Shown here: positions 8,046-16,505 of the stretch, one piece after another
How positions within the stretch are numbered: position 1 is the stretch's first letter
How the letters are laid out: each line of letters starts with the position of its first letter
From: Roseovarius sp. 217
GTDB lineage: Bacteria > Pseudomonadota > Alphaproteobacteria > Rhodobacterales > Rhodobacteraceae
Length of the DNA stretch: 64,000 nt
Assembly (NCBI RefSeq): GCF_000152845.1
Contig: NZ_CH902584.1
Location: 1,152,500-1,216,499 of the forward strand
Reading direction: 5' to 3'
Program-made: the position numbers and the translations under genes
Notes under the pieces: generated by a model
Database searches by the model: none
Seen by the model: the letters and a program-made list of their open reading frames with translations, nothing else
Told to the model about the DNA's origin: nothing

Positions 8046-9014
8046 ATGCAGCCTATAGAGGATCGCAACAGCCCCGAACGCATCATGCGCGAGATGGATT
8101 GGAATCTCTTGCGCACCTTTGTCGTGCTGGCGCAGTCCACCTCCGTCACAGACGCCGCGCACCGCTTGCGTCTCACGCAGCCTTCTGTGTCTACGGCGTT
8201 GAAAAGGCTAGAGGATCGGGTGGGTAAGCGCCTTATCCATCGCGCGCCGGGGCATTTCGCCCTGACCGAGGCAGGCGAAGTTCTGTATCGCGAGGCGCTG
8301 GATATCCAAGGCTCTATCCTGCGCCTTTCGACCCTCATGCGCGATATGACGGATGAGGTGACGGGTCACGTGCGGCTGTCGTTGGCCTCTCACGTGATCT
8401 GCCCGGTTTTTGATCAAGTGCTGGCGGAATTTCACGCCGAGAACCCGCGCGCGACGCTCGCCATTGAGGTGCATTCCTCGGCGCAGGCGATTGAAACGGT
8501 GTCGGCGCGTTCGGCCTCCTTTGCCATCTGCCTCGTGCATCAGCGCAATCCCAAGCTGGAGTACATGCGGCTTTATCGGGAGTTCTTTGGCCTCTTTTGC
8601 GGGCCGCGCCATGCGCTCTTTGGCCAGCGCGATCTGACGCGCGCAGATCTTGCCGGGCGTTCTGCGGTCAGCTTTGAGACGGACCGTTTGCAGGACGCGC
8701 TGAAACCCGTGACCCTGATGCGGGCGCAGGCGGAATTGGGGGATCAGATCATCGCCACCTCCAGCCATCTGGAGGAAGTGCGCCGCATGATCATCGCGGG
8801 GATCGGTGTGGGTCCGCTACCCCTGCATGTGGCGGCCCGCGATGTTCAAGACGGGCTCTTGTGGCAATTGCCGCCCTATGACCAGACGGCGGCGGTGGAT
8901 GTGCATGTGGTCTGGAACCCGCGCGCCGTGCTCAATCGTGCGGAACAGAGCCTGCTTGACCGCCTGCTGGCCCGGATCGACGCGACGCCCATAGAGGATC
9001 GGACCTATCGTTGA
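8046..9014 (+). CDS. LysR-type transcriptional regulator
   Basis: A LysR regulator (322 residues from the first ATG). The winged helix-turn-helix is seen as LLRTFVVLAQSTSVTDAAHRL followed by TQPSVSTALKRLEDRVGKRL, and the rest is a periplasmic-binding-like effector domain. Start choice is uncertain: ATGs at 8085 and 8094 (MDWNLLRTF) fit the family length better, and none has a strong ribosome-binding site. It is transcribed away from the PotB-like gene across a 100-bp gap, the classic arrangement for a regulator of the divergent operon, so its effector is probably the transported amine or an intermediate. Confidence 0.88.
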   Translation: MQPIEDRNSPERIMREMDWNLLRTFVVLAQSTSVTDAAHRLRLTQPSVSTALKRLEDRVGKRLIHRAPGHFALTEAGEVLYREALDIQGSILRLSTLMRDMTDEVTGHVRLSLASHVICPVFDQVLAEFHAENPRATLAIEVHSSAQAIETVSARSASFAICLVHQRNPKLEYMRLYREFFGLFCGPRHALFGQRDLTRADLAGRSAVSFETDRLQDALKPVTLMRAQAELGDQIIATSSHLEEVRRMIIAGIGVGPLPLHVAARDVQDGLLWQLPPYDQTAAVDVHVVWNPRAVLNRAEQSLLDRLLARIDATPIEDRTYR

Positions 9015-9022
9015 TCGGTCGT

Positions 9023-9055
9023 CTGTCATAAAACATTCACAAAACCGTCACACTT
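9023..9055 (+). promoter_or_regulatory. Pho-box-like direct repeats
   Basis: Three consecutive 11-bp units, CTGTCATAAAA, CATTCACAAAA and CCGTCACACTT, match the PhoB recognition pattern (CTGTCAT-type heptamers every 11 bp, A/T tract between). The site lies about 90 bp upstream of a Na+/phosphate cotransporter gene, where phosphate-starvation control is expected. This is a reading by eye; a position-weight-matrix score was not computed. Confidence 0.7.
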
Positions 9056-9146
9056 CACAACTCCTGCCCAGCGCCCCCTTGCGCCGCTCGGCCTCACAGG
9101 TCACTCTCGGTGCTTTCAGAGTCCAGCCGGAGCATGAGCCACAGCC

Positions 9147-10808
9147 TTGGAAAATCCCAACCTTACGCTTTTCTTTCTTCAGATCGCTGGGGCGGCGGCG
9201 CTTCTGATTTGGTCTGTGCGCCTCGTCCGCACTGGCGTGGAACGTGCCTTTTCCGCTCAGTTGCGCCTTTGGCTGCGCCGTTCAGGTCAGAGCCGAATTC
9301 TTGCGGCCTTGACCGGCTTGACCTCGGCCATGGCTCTGCAAAGTTCAACCGCCGTTGCCGTTCTCACGGCCAATTTTGTATCCTCAGGCGGCATCGCTGT
9401 AGCGGCAGGGCTGGCAATCCTTTTGGGCGCTGATCTGGGCTCGGCCTTGGTCGCAAAGCTGCTTTTGGTACGCCAGACTTGGCTCATCCCGGTTCTCTTG
9501 CTGGCGGGAGTGGTGATGTTCCTGCGCGGGCATCAGAAACGTGTGCGACAAGGTGGACGCATCCTGATCGGGCTGGCGCTGATCTTTGTCTCGCTGGACA
9601 TGCTGCGCGCTGCAACTGAGCCGTTAACCGAGAGTACAGCAGCGGTCGCAGCCATGCAGTATCTCGGGCGCGACACACTCACCGCTTTCGTAATCGGCGC
9701 TATTTTTGCCTGGATCGTCCATTCCTCAGTGGCCGCCGTGCTGCTGTTTGTAACCCTTGTGCTTCAAGGGCTGATGCCGACCTCTGCCGCGACCGCGCTG
9801 ATCCTCGGGGCAAATCTTGGCGGTGCCTTTATCGCCTTTGCGCTGACACTTGCCGCTGATGTCGAGGCGCGTAGATTGATCCTCTCCAATCTTATATTGC
9901 GCGGTGGGGGTGCAGCACTGACGTTGGCCGCCCTTACGGCCCTTCAGCCACCGATGGGCTGGCTCGGGGCAACTCCGGCAGCGCAGGCTATTCACCTGCA
10001 TATCCTGTTTAACCTTGCGCTGCTTTTATTGATCCTGCCGTTTACAAGCACAGCTTCGCGGGCAATCGGTGCATTTATTCCCAACCCAAGCACAGCTTCA
10101 GCACTTGATCACATCACCGCGCTTGATCCCGGCGCGCTTGGCGCCCCGGACCGAGCCCTGTCCTGCGCCACGCGCGAGGTGATCCGTATCGGCGAGTTGG
10201 TCGAAGCGATGCTACGACCGATCCCGGCACTCTATGCGCAGTGGGACGACACCACAGCCGAGGCCATCACCGAAACCCATGGTTCTCTGCGCAAACGCCA
10301 CTTCGACACCAAACTCTATCTTGCGCAACTCAACCGCAACGGTCTGAACGAGGAGCGAAGCCAACGCTCGATGGACCTTTCTACGATCGCCACCAATCTT
10401 GAAGCTGGGGGGGACGCCATCGCGACCACCATGTTGAGCCTCGCCCGTCGCCTGAACAGCGAAGGCGTGCAATTCTCGCGCCCCGGATGGCAAGAAATCT
10501 GCGATTTCCACGACCGGGTTCTGGCCAATGCACAGCTCGCGCTCAGTGTGATGATGACCCAGCATCCTGACGATGCCCGCGAATTGGTGGCCGAAAAGGA
10601 CAGTATCCGCACGCTCGAACAAGAATTGCAACGCGCCCATCTCGGCCGCCTGCGCGAAGGCTTGGCCGAGAGCATTGAAACCAGCAATATCCATCAAGAG
10701 ACGTTGCGCGCGCTCAAACAGGTGAACACCAGCTTTACCATGGTTGCCTATCCAATCCTGACAGAAACGGGTGATCTGCTCTCCAGTCGGATTTCCTCGC
10801 GCGGATGA
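9147..10808 (+). CDS. Na+/phosphate cotransporter family protein with PhoU-like tail
   Basis: A 553-residue membrane protein of the NptA/YjbB family. The N-terminal half carries the two inverted QSST repeats of the family: ALQSSTAVAVLTANFVSSGG (about residues 64-83) and VHSSVAAVLLFVTLV further on, each in a bundle of membrane helices. The C-terminal ~220 residues are soluble and helical, like PhoU. It imports or exports phosphate coupled to Na+. The start is TTG: an in-frame stop lies just upstream and no ATG or GTG is near, although an ATG at 9134 in another frame is close by. The Pho-box-like repeats upstream suggest induction under phosphate limitation. Confidence 0.88.
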   Translation: MENPNLTLFFLQIAGAAALLIWSVRLVRTGVERAFSAQLRLWLRRSGQSRILAALTGLTSAMALQSSTAVAVLTANFVSSGGIAVAAGLAILLGADLGSALVAKLLLVRQTWLIPVLLLAGVVMFLRGHQKRVRQGGRILIGLALIFVSLDMLRAATEPLTESTAAVAAMQYLGRDTLTAFVIGAIFAWIVHSSVAAVLLFVTLVLQGLMPTSAATALILGANLGGAFIAFALTLAADVEARRLILSNLILRGGGAALTLAALTALQPPMGWLGATPAAQAIHLHILFNLALLLLILPFTSTASRAIGAFIPNPSTASALDHITALDPGALGAPDRALSCATREVIRIGELVEAMLRPIPALYAQWDDTTAEAITETHGSLRKRHFDTKLYLAQLNRNGLNEERSQRSMDLSTIATNLEAGGDAIATTMLSLARRLNSEGVQFSRPGWQEICDFHDRVLANAQLALSVMMTQHPDDARELVAEKDSIRTLEQELQRAHLGRLREGLAESIETSNIHQETLRALKQVNTSFTMVAYPILTETGDLLSSRISSRG

Positions 10809-10891
10809 TCCTTTCTCCTGACCCGGAAACTCCGGGGCCACTGCCGCCTGACGATGCACGCGGAAAAGGCGTGGTCAGCAAAATTGATTCA

Positions 10892-10909
10892 ACCAATTGG
10901 AAAATTGGT
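10892..10909. promoter_or_regulatory. inverted repeat ACCAATT-N4-AATTGGT
   Basis: Two perfect 7-bp arms separated by four bases, 64 bp before the chosen TTG start of the amine-oxidase gene. It could be an operator, or a stem in a leader RNA; no T-run follows, so it is not a terminator. Confidence 0.4.
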
Positions 10910-10972
10910 GTACGCTTCGACCTGTCCCTTATTCCGGGGATACGATCCATCACCCAATTCAGGAGACCGGTT

Positions 10973-12529
10973 TTGAACGCAGACAAATCCCCCGGCACGC
11001 CGGTCACTCTAACCCTGTCGATTGACGGGGCCGCGCCCACGACCAAGACCTGTGATCTTCTGGTCATTGCCTGCGAGCCGCGTAACCTGAGCAGTATCTG
11101 CGATTACACCGCGACGGAACAAGCCGTGTTTGGAAAGCTGTGCAATTTCACCTTTCACACCACGTTGGTGCGCGTAACGGTCCCCAATCCTGCCCCGACG
11201 TATGGCATCATCCTCGCCCCCACGGAAATTAGCGCGATGGCAGGCCATGTCAGCGGCTTTCGTAACGAGACAGCCAAGCAATTCTCGCTCGAGACCGCAA
11301 ACTCCATGACCGAGAACCTTGTCACCGTCTATCAGTTGCAGGGGCCTACCGATACGCCGATGACCGAAGCCGAGTTTCTCGCAAATCTGGAACAGACCCT
11401 GCCCACACTCGACTGGTGGCCCTATCCCGATTACGAGATCGTCACCGACAGCGCGGGCGCGACGGTTGATCTGCGGACGCCCTATTTCGACCATTTCGAC
11501 ATTGATGGGCTGCGCGCGGGCGGGCCTTGGAATTACCTGAGCCTTCAGGGCAAGAACAACACCCTCTTTGTGCATGGCTCGACCTGTTTTGAATCCGTGC
11601 TGCAATGCTGGCAGTACGGCGGGCTCTTACTGGATCACCAGGAAAAGCTTGGCTGGTCGCTACCCACAGACAAGACGGCACCGATCATCGTGCTGGGGGC
11701 CGGTCCCTCTGGGATGATGTTCGCGCATCGTCTGCAAGGGTTGGGATACACCAATGTCGAAATCCTCGAGTCCTCAGCGCGTTTCGGTGGTAAGACGCAC
11801 ACTGTCACTTTTGATGCCCCCTCGCCCGATCGTCAGCCGACGGCCTGCGAATTAGGCACCTGCTATCTCTCGCCTGCCTATGATCATATGGCGGCAGATT
11901 TCGCCGCCAGTGGGTTCATGGAGGGCAATATCCGCGAGGGCATGTATCTGACCGCCGACCATCAGGACCCGGCGGGCCACACCATCCGCGCCATGGTGAC
12001 GACCGGACAGTTTCCCGGCGTGCCTGCCCCGGCGACGTTGATGGATTATGACGAGTACACCCTGCTCAAGGGGTATTACGAGGCCAATCAACCGTTTGCC
12101 GATCCCGAAACCTGGATGGCGGGGTTCGATGCGGACAAGGTCAAGGCCGAGATTTTCGTGCGCCTCGCGGAATATGACGTCTTGCTGGCGCTCTATCGTG
12201 GCCTGACCCTGCCGATGCCGCTGAGCGCGCCGACCGAGTTACTACAGTATGACAGCTTTTACGACTTTCTCGCCAAGAATGATCTGCTCATCCTCACCGG
12301 TATGTTGGAATACGCCTATTCCGTTCAGGGATACGGCCCGTTGAAACAGATTCCTGCCTATTACGGTATGATCTGGATTTCACTTCCTTTGACGCTTGGG
12401 CTGATCTTTAGCGACAAACCGGCCGTAACCGTCCTGTCAAAAGGTTGGCTTGATATCTGGACTCAGATGGCACCCACACTAGCTATCACTTTAAATGCTC
12501 AGGTGACAAAGATCACCCGCATGGCCTAG
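10973..12529 (+). CDS. FAD-dependent amine oxidase-like protein with permuted domain order
   Basis: A 518-residue protein from a TTG at 10973 that has an ideal ribosome-binding site (AGGAG, seven bases before). The frame stays open up to an ATG at 10805 that overlaps the previous stop, but those 56 residues show no domain character. The order of parts is unusual. Residues ~1-235 look like the C-terminal half of a flavin amine oxidase (DLLVIACEPRNL, later FHVHGS-like LFVHGSTCFESVLQCWQYGG). Only then, near residue 238, comes the FAD Rossmann motif IIVLGAGPSGMMFAHRLQ and GGKTHTV, which normally start such proteins. The protein ends in LNAQVTKITRMA, a strand normally in mid-protein. Function is presumed oxidation of an amine; the substrate is unknown. 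Confidence 0.7.
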   Translation: MNADKSPGTPVTLTLSIDGAAPTTKTCDLLVIACEPRNLSSICDYTATEQAVFGKLCNFTFHTTLVRVTVPNPAPTYGIILAPTEISAMAGHVSGFRNETAKQFSLETANSMTENLVTVYQLQGPTDTPMTEAEFLANLEQTLPTLDWWPYPDYEIVTDSAGATVDLRTPYFDHFDIDGLRAGGPWNYLSLQGKNNTLFVHGSTCFESVLQCWQYGGLLLDHQEKLGWSLPTDKTAPIIVLGAGPSGMMFAHRLQGLGYTNVEILESSARFGGKTHTVTFDAPSPDRQPTACELGTCYLSPAYDHMAADFAASGFMEGNIREGMYLTADHQDPAGHTIRAMVTTGQFPGVPAPATLMDYDEYTLLKGYYEANQPFADPETWMAGFDADKVKAEIFVRLAEYDVLLALYRGLTLPMPLSAPTELLQYDSFYDFLAKNDLLILTGMLEYAYSVQGYGPLKQIPAYYGMIWISLPLTLGLIFSDKPAVTVLSKGWLDIWTQMAPTLAITLNAQVTKITRMA

Positions 12530-12570
12530 AGATAGGACGCGGAAAGGGCACCGCGACAAAGGGGACAAAG

Positions 12571-14349
12571 GTGAAGACGCTGGAGCGCAGGGCGACAACC
12601 ATCGCTGCCGCTGATGTGGTGGGGTTCTCTCGTCTTGTTGCGATGGACGAAGATGCGGTATTTGACCGCCTTCGGCGGCTGCGTCAGAACATAATCGACC
12701 CGGCTATTGCCACGCATGGCGGACGCGTCGTCAAATCCATGGGTGACGGGCTGCTCGTTGAATTCCCGGGTCCGACCGCTGCGGTATATGCCTCTCTTTC
12801 GGCACAGCGTGCGATTGCCGCACATGAGCTGACTCAGTCAGAGGATCTGCGCATTCGTTTGCGGGTGGGCATCAATCATGGCAGCGTTCTGATAGACGGA
12901 TCTGATGTCTTGGGCGATGTGGTCAATATTGCGGCCCGGCTCGAAACACTGTCGTCCCCCGGCGGCATCTGCGTGTCACGCACGGTGCGCGATATGCTGG
13001 CTCAAGATGCCAGTCTGAGCATCACTGGACAGGGCATGCAATATGTCCGAAACATCCCAACACCAGTCGAGGTCTGGCATATCGCCACAGGGGTCGAGGC
13101 AGAGAGCCGCAGCACCGTAACCCAGAGCGCTGATCGTCCTTCGGTCATCGTCCTGCCGTTTGATAACTTGTCGTCTTCCGTCGAGGACGGCTTTCTCGCC
13201 GATGGGATCGCCGAGGATCTGATCAATGAGCTGTCGCGCTTTCGTTCGCTCTTTGTGATCGCTCGCGGGTCCTCCTTTGCCTACAAGGACCGGGCACAGG
13301 ACATGCGCCAGATCGCGCAGGACATGCGTGTGCGTTACGTGGTCAAAGGGTCCGTGCGCCGCGCGGGCGCTCGTCTGCGTGTCACCGCGCAACTGATCGA
13401 GGCCGAGACAGGCCATCAGATCTGGTCTGATCGTTATGACCGTGACATGGCCGATCTCTTTGCGCTTCAGGATGACATCACGCGCTGTATCGTCACCGGA
13501 CTTACCCCCGAAATCGGTGCGCATGAACGCGCAATGTCCCGCGCCAAACCGACCGAGAGCCTTTCGGCCTGGGAAATGTGCCAGCGTGGATTGACCGAGA
13601 TCGACATGCGGACCACCGGCGGCATTCGCAATGCGACCGCCCTTTTTCACGCTGCAGCCGAGGCCGATCCGACCTATGCGCTGCCGCATGCGTTGATTGG
13701 TCGGGTGCATGCGGTGCGCATCTATTCCGGCCGGAGCCGCAATCCCCGCGAGGATGTGATCAAGGGTATGTATCACGGCAATCGGGCCATCGAACTCGAT
13801 GATCGGCTTGAACTGGGCCACATCACCCTAGCACAGCTCTTGACCCTACAAGGGCAAGAGAAGGACGCCCGCGACGCCCTGGCCCGCGCGCGCGCCCTCA
13901 ATCACAATGACGCGCTGGTTTATAATGCGCAGACCTTTATCAACCTCTTTCAAAAGACCCCCGACACCGCAGAGATGGAAGAGGCTGGGTTGGAGGCCAT
14001 TCGCCTCAGCCCGCAAGACCCGATGCTCTGGTCGTTTTACTGGATGCTCGCCGTTGCGATCTGGATGCGCGACATGACCTTGGGTGAGAACATGCGCAAA
14101 TATCTCGAACCAGCGGCGCGCAATCCAGGGGCCGAGGCCTTTGTGCATTCGGCCTATGCCGTCCTGTCCCTGCGTGCGGGCAACCGGGGTACCGCTCAAC
14201 GAGCCTTGGAGCAAGCGCTCACTGTGCGTCCTGATTTCACACTTGAGGTGATCAAATACGGTTTTCACTTTCCAAAGTGGCCCGCGCTGGTCGCAGGTAT
14301 CAAGACCGATTTGGAAACCCTAGTCGCCATGGGACTCCCGCGGCGTTGA
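12571..14349 (+). CDS. class III adenylate/guanylate cyclase with TolB-like and TPR-like regions
   Basis: A 592-residue soluble cyclase (GTG start, AAAGGGG site upstream). The catalytic domain is N-terminal and complete: metal-binding Asp15 (AADVVGFSRL) and Asp59 (KSMGDG), purine-selecting Lys55 and Asp112, and transition-state Asn119 and Arg123 (VVNIAARLE). The Lys/Asp pair favours ATP. Residues ~190-310 resemble the TolB N-terminal-like domain found in many rhizobial and roseobacter cyclases (VIVLPFDNLSS, FLADGIAEDLINEL). The last ~250 residues are TPR-like helical repeats. No membrane segment is seen, so the signal is probably cytoplasmic. The gene stands alone, 41 bp after the amine-oxidase gene. 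Confidence 0.88.
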   Translation: MKTLERRATTIAAADVVGFSRLVAMDEDAVFDRLRRLRQNIIDPAIATHGGRVVKSMGDGLLVEFPGPTAAVYASLSAQRAIAAHELTQSEDLRIRLRVGINHGSVLIDGSDVLGDVVNIAARLETLSSPGGICVSRTVRDMLAQDASLSITGQGMQYVRNIPTPVEVWHIATGVEAESRSTVTQSADRPSVIVLPFDNLSSSVEDGFLADGIAEDLINELSRFRSLFVIARGSSFAYKDRAQDMRQIAQDMRVRYVVKGSVRRAGARLRVTAQLIEAETGHQIWSDRYDRDMADLFALQDDITRCIVTGLTPEIGAHERAMSRAKPTESLSAWEMCQRGLTEIDMRTTGGIRNATALFHAAAEADPTYALPHALIGRVHAVRIYSGRSRNPREDVIKGMYHGNRAIELDDRLELGHITLAQLLTLQGQEKDARDALARARALNHNDALVYNAQTFINLFQKTPDTAEMEEAGLEAIRLSPQDPMLWSFYWMLAVAIWMRDMTLGENMRKYLEPAARNPGAEAFVHSAYAVLSLRAGNRGTAQRALEQALTVRPDFTLEVIKYGFHFPKWPALVAGIKTDLETLVAMGLPRR

Positions 14350-14478
14350 TGCATCAGCCTGTACGATGTGCTAGACTTTCGGAATTACCGCTCGACCCAA
14401 TTTGGTTCAAATCGCGTTTCTGTCGGAGAACCGTTGCACTGATAGCTCCGCCTACACGCCCGCGCCGCGAGGTGTCAC

Positions 14479-14865
14479 ATGACGAGCATTTTCAACCTAA
14501 GTCTTTTTTTGATCTTGTTTCAGATCAAGCATTACCTTGCCGATTTTCAGCTTCAGACCGGGTGGATGGCTGCCAACAAGGGACGCTATGGTCATCCTTC
14601 CGGTGTCCTTCACGCCGGATTGCATGGCGCATTCAGCCTGCCCATCCTGCTCTGGTTCGGTCTGACTTGGAAATTTTCTCTTGGACTCGCAATCGCGGAA
14701 ACGGTCCTGCATTATCACATCGACTGGGCAAAATCCCGCGCTGTTCGCCAGAACGGTGTTGATGATGCTGACCCGCGTTTCTGGCATTACCTTGGTCTCG
14801 ATCAGGCCGCGCATCAGCTCACTTATGTGGCGCTCTTTGCCATCGTCGCCAGCCGCGCAGCCTGA
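14479..14865 (+). CDS. DUF3307 family membrane protein
   Basis: A 128-residue protein with about three to four hydrophobic segments and the polar motifs QIKHYLADFQLQTGWM and HYHIDWAK that characterise DUF3307. A GAGGTG site sits four bases before the ATG. The biochemical role of the family is not known to me; it is often found in alphaproteobacteria as a lone gene. Here it converges with the thiamine operon, with 27 bp between stops, and the upstream cyclase is 129 bp away. Confidence 0.75.
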   Translation: MTSIFNLSLFLILFQIKHYLADFQLQTGWMAANKGRYGHPSGVLHAGLHGAFSLPILLWFGLTWKFSLGLAIAETVLHYHIDWAKSRAVRQNGVDDADPRFWHYLGLDQAAHQLTYVALFAIVASRAA

Positions 14866-14892
14866 GCATGTCAGGCCGCGCGGCAGTCGAAC

Positions 14893-15576
14893 TTAGTGGC
14901 CAAAGGACAGACCCATATCCCAGAAACTCACCTCAAGCCGCGTGGCGGTGGTGAAGCGTTGGCAGAGGCGCGCCCAACCCGGCGTGCTCTGCGCTCCTGC
15001 ACCCAGACGGCGGGCCACAGCCCCATCAAACAGCGCGCCCGCATCACGGCACACCTGTTGATAGGCATCACCTGCATAGGTGTTGATCCAATCGGCATAG
15101 GGATGATCGGCCGCAACCGGACCCAACCGCGCGCCAATCTCGCCATAGCCCATGACACAAGGGGCAAGCGCCGCCAGCAGATCGAGGAAGTTGCCGGAAT
15201 GCCCGGCATCGAGCACATAGCGCGTATAGGCCAGATTGGAGGGATGCTCTTCGGCGCGGTAGAGGTCTGCCTCGCTCAGCCCCGCCTCGGCACAGGTTTT
15301 CACATGCAGGCTGAGTTCGTGATTGACCAGCGCATTCACCGTGACGGCACAGGCGCGCATTTCCTCGAGAGCATCAGCCTTGGTTACGGCCAAGGCCCAG
15401 GCCCGGGCGAAATGGATGAGAAACACGTAGTCCTGCACCAGATAGCCTAGAAACGCCTTGCGTGGCAGCGTGCCCTCGCGCAGCCCCTCGACAAAGGCGT
15501 GATGGGTGTAATCCTGCCAAACCGTACCCGCCGCATCGCGCAGGCGGGGAAAGGTTGCTCCGTATCCTTGGGTCAT
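14893..15576 (-). CDS. tenA: TenA family aminopyrimidine aminohydrolase (thiaminase II)
   Basis: A 227-residue all-helical TenA protein that recycles thiamine breakdown products by releasing hydroxymethylpyrimidine from aminopyrimidines. Family features are FLGYLVQDYVFLIHFARAW (N-terminal helix with Asp/Tyr of the pocket), the acidic VNHELSLH, APCVMGYGEIG carrying the active-site Cys, and YADWINTYAGDAY near the C-terminus. It is the last gene of the thi operon and its ATG overlaps the stop of the binding-protein gene. Confidence 0.92.
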   Translation of the reverse strand: MTQGYGATFPRLRDAAGTVWQDYTHHAFVEGLREGTLPRKAFLGYLVQDYVFLIHFARAWALAVTKADALEEMRACAVTVNALVNHELSLHVKTCAEAGLSEADLYRAEEHPSNLAYTRYVLDAGHSGNFLDLLAALAPCVMGYGEIGARLGPVAADHPYADWINTYAGDAYQQVCRDAGALFDGAVARRLGAGAQSTPGWARLCQRFTTATRLEVSFWDMGLSFGH

Positions 15577-16505
15577 TCTGCGTTCAGGTCCATGGCCAGC
15601 CCGGAGACAGGTGTTGCATTCTCGATCATCCCGGTGTCGAGCAGGAATTGTTCGAACCGCTTGTAGCGCGCGTGATCAAGGGCCGCGGGCCGGGTGGCAA
15701 AGCGCGGAAAGGTGTCAATCCACGCCTTTTCGTTCAACTCATCCTGCAATTCGGGCGAGGTGCCTGCGAAAATCTCCCAGCTCTCTTGCGGATGGTTCAT
15801 GATGTATTGCGTCGCACGCTCTGTGGCATGGAGAAAGCGGCGGATCATGTCGGCGCTCATCGTGTCGGGATTGGCGACATAGATCAGCTCGTCATAGGCG
15901 GGTACGCCCTCTTCCTCGATGTAGAAACAGCGCCCCGGAACGCCCTCGATCTCCATCTGATTGAGTTCAAAATTGCGATAGGCGCCGATGACCGCGTCCA
16001 CTTGGCCAGACATAAGCGAGGGCGAGAGTGACCAGTTGACGCTGACCAGTTCAATGTCGCTCAGGCTATGGCCATGCTGCGCGAGAATGGTCGAGAGCAA
16101 AACCTCTTCGACACCCGCCACCGAGAAGCCCACCTTGCGACCTTTGAGATCGGCCGTGGATTTGATCGGCCCATCCTCGAGCACCAAGAGGCAGTTGAGC
16201 GGCGTGGCGACCAACGTGCCAACGCGGCGCAGCGGCAGCCCGTTCTCGATCTGCATATGCAACTGCGGCTGATAGGAAATCGCCAGATCAGCCTGGCCGG
16301 CAGCGACCATCTTGGGCGGGTCAGAGGGATCGGCAGGGGCGATCACCTCGACCTCAAGTCCAGCGTCTTGGAAATAGCCCAGTTCCTCGGCCACAATGAT
16401 CGGGCCGTGATCCGGGTTTATGAACCAGTCGAGGATCAGGGTCATCTTGTCCTGCGCCAAGGCTGGACTCGCCATCAGGGCAAGGATCAGGGTGAGGTGT
16501 CTCAT
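15573..16505 (-). CDS. pyrimidine-precursor ABC binding protein, ThiY/NMT1-like
   Basis: A 310-residue periplasmic protein with a short signal peptide (MRHLTLILALMASPALA). The mature start MTLILDWFINPDHGPIIVAEELGYF is the signature of the NMT1/THI5-like family, which includes ThiY that binds formylaminopyrimidine for salvage by TenA-type enzymes. Coupling with tenA (ATGA overlap) and with the thi genes supports a thiamine pyrimidine ligand. The usual partners thiX (permease) and thiZ (ATPase) are not next to it, so they must be elsewhere or the protein works with another transporter. Confidence 0.85.
   Translation of the reverse strand: MRHLTLILALMASPALAQDKMTLILDWFINPDHGPIIVAEELGYFQDAGLEVEVIAPADPSDPPKMVAAGQADLAISYQPQLHMQIENGLPLRRVGTLVATPLNCLLVLEDGPIKSTADLKGRKVGFSVAGVEEVLLSTILAQHGHSLSDIELVSVNWSLSPSLMSGQVDAVIGAYRNFELNQMEIEGVPGRCFYIEEEGVPAYDELIYVANPDTMSADMIRRFLHATERATQYIMNHPQESWEIFAGTSPELQDELNEKAWIDTFPRFATRPAALDHARYKRFEQFLLDTGMIENATPVSGLAMDLNAE

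Noticed and set aside
9110..9433. 107-codon frame starting upstream of the symporter, suspected frameshifted N-terminus
   Set aside because: After the first ~15 codons it loses hydrophobic character, whereas the TTG frame starts directly with the first membrane helix and runs intact through the gene.
10805..10972. In-frame N-terminal extension of the permuted oxidase
   Set aside because: It overlaps the symporter stop and contains a perfect dyad and a Pro/Asp-rich, unconserved-looking sequence; the TTG at 10973 has a far better ribosome-binding site.
14850..14895. CCTGA-N5-TCAGG hairpin between the convergent DUF3307 and tenA genes as a terminator
   Set aside because: The stem is only five base pairs and no T-run follows on either strand.
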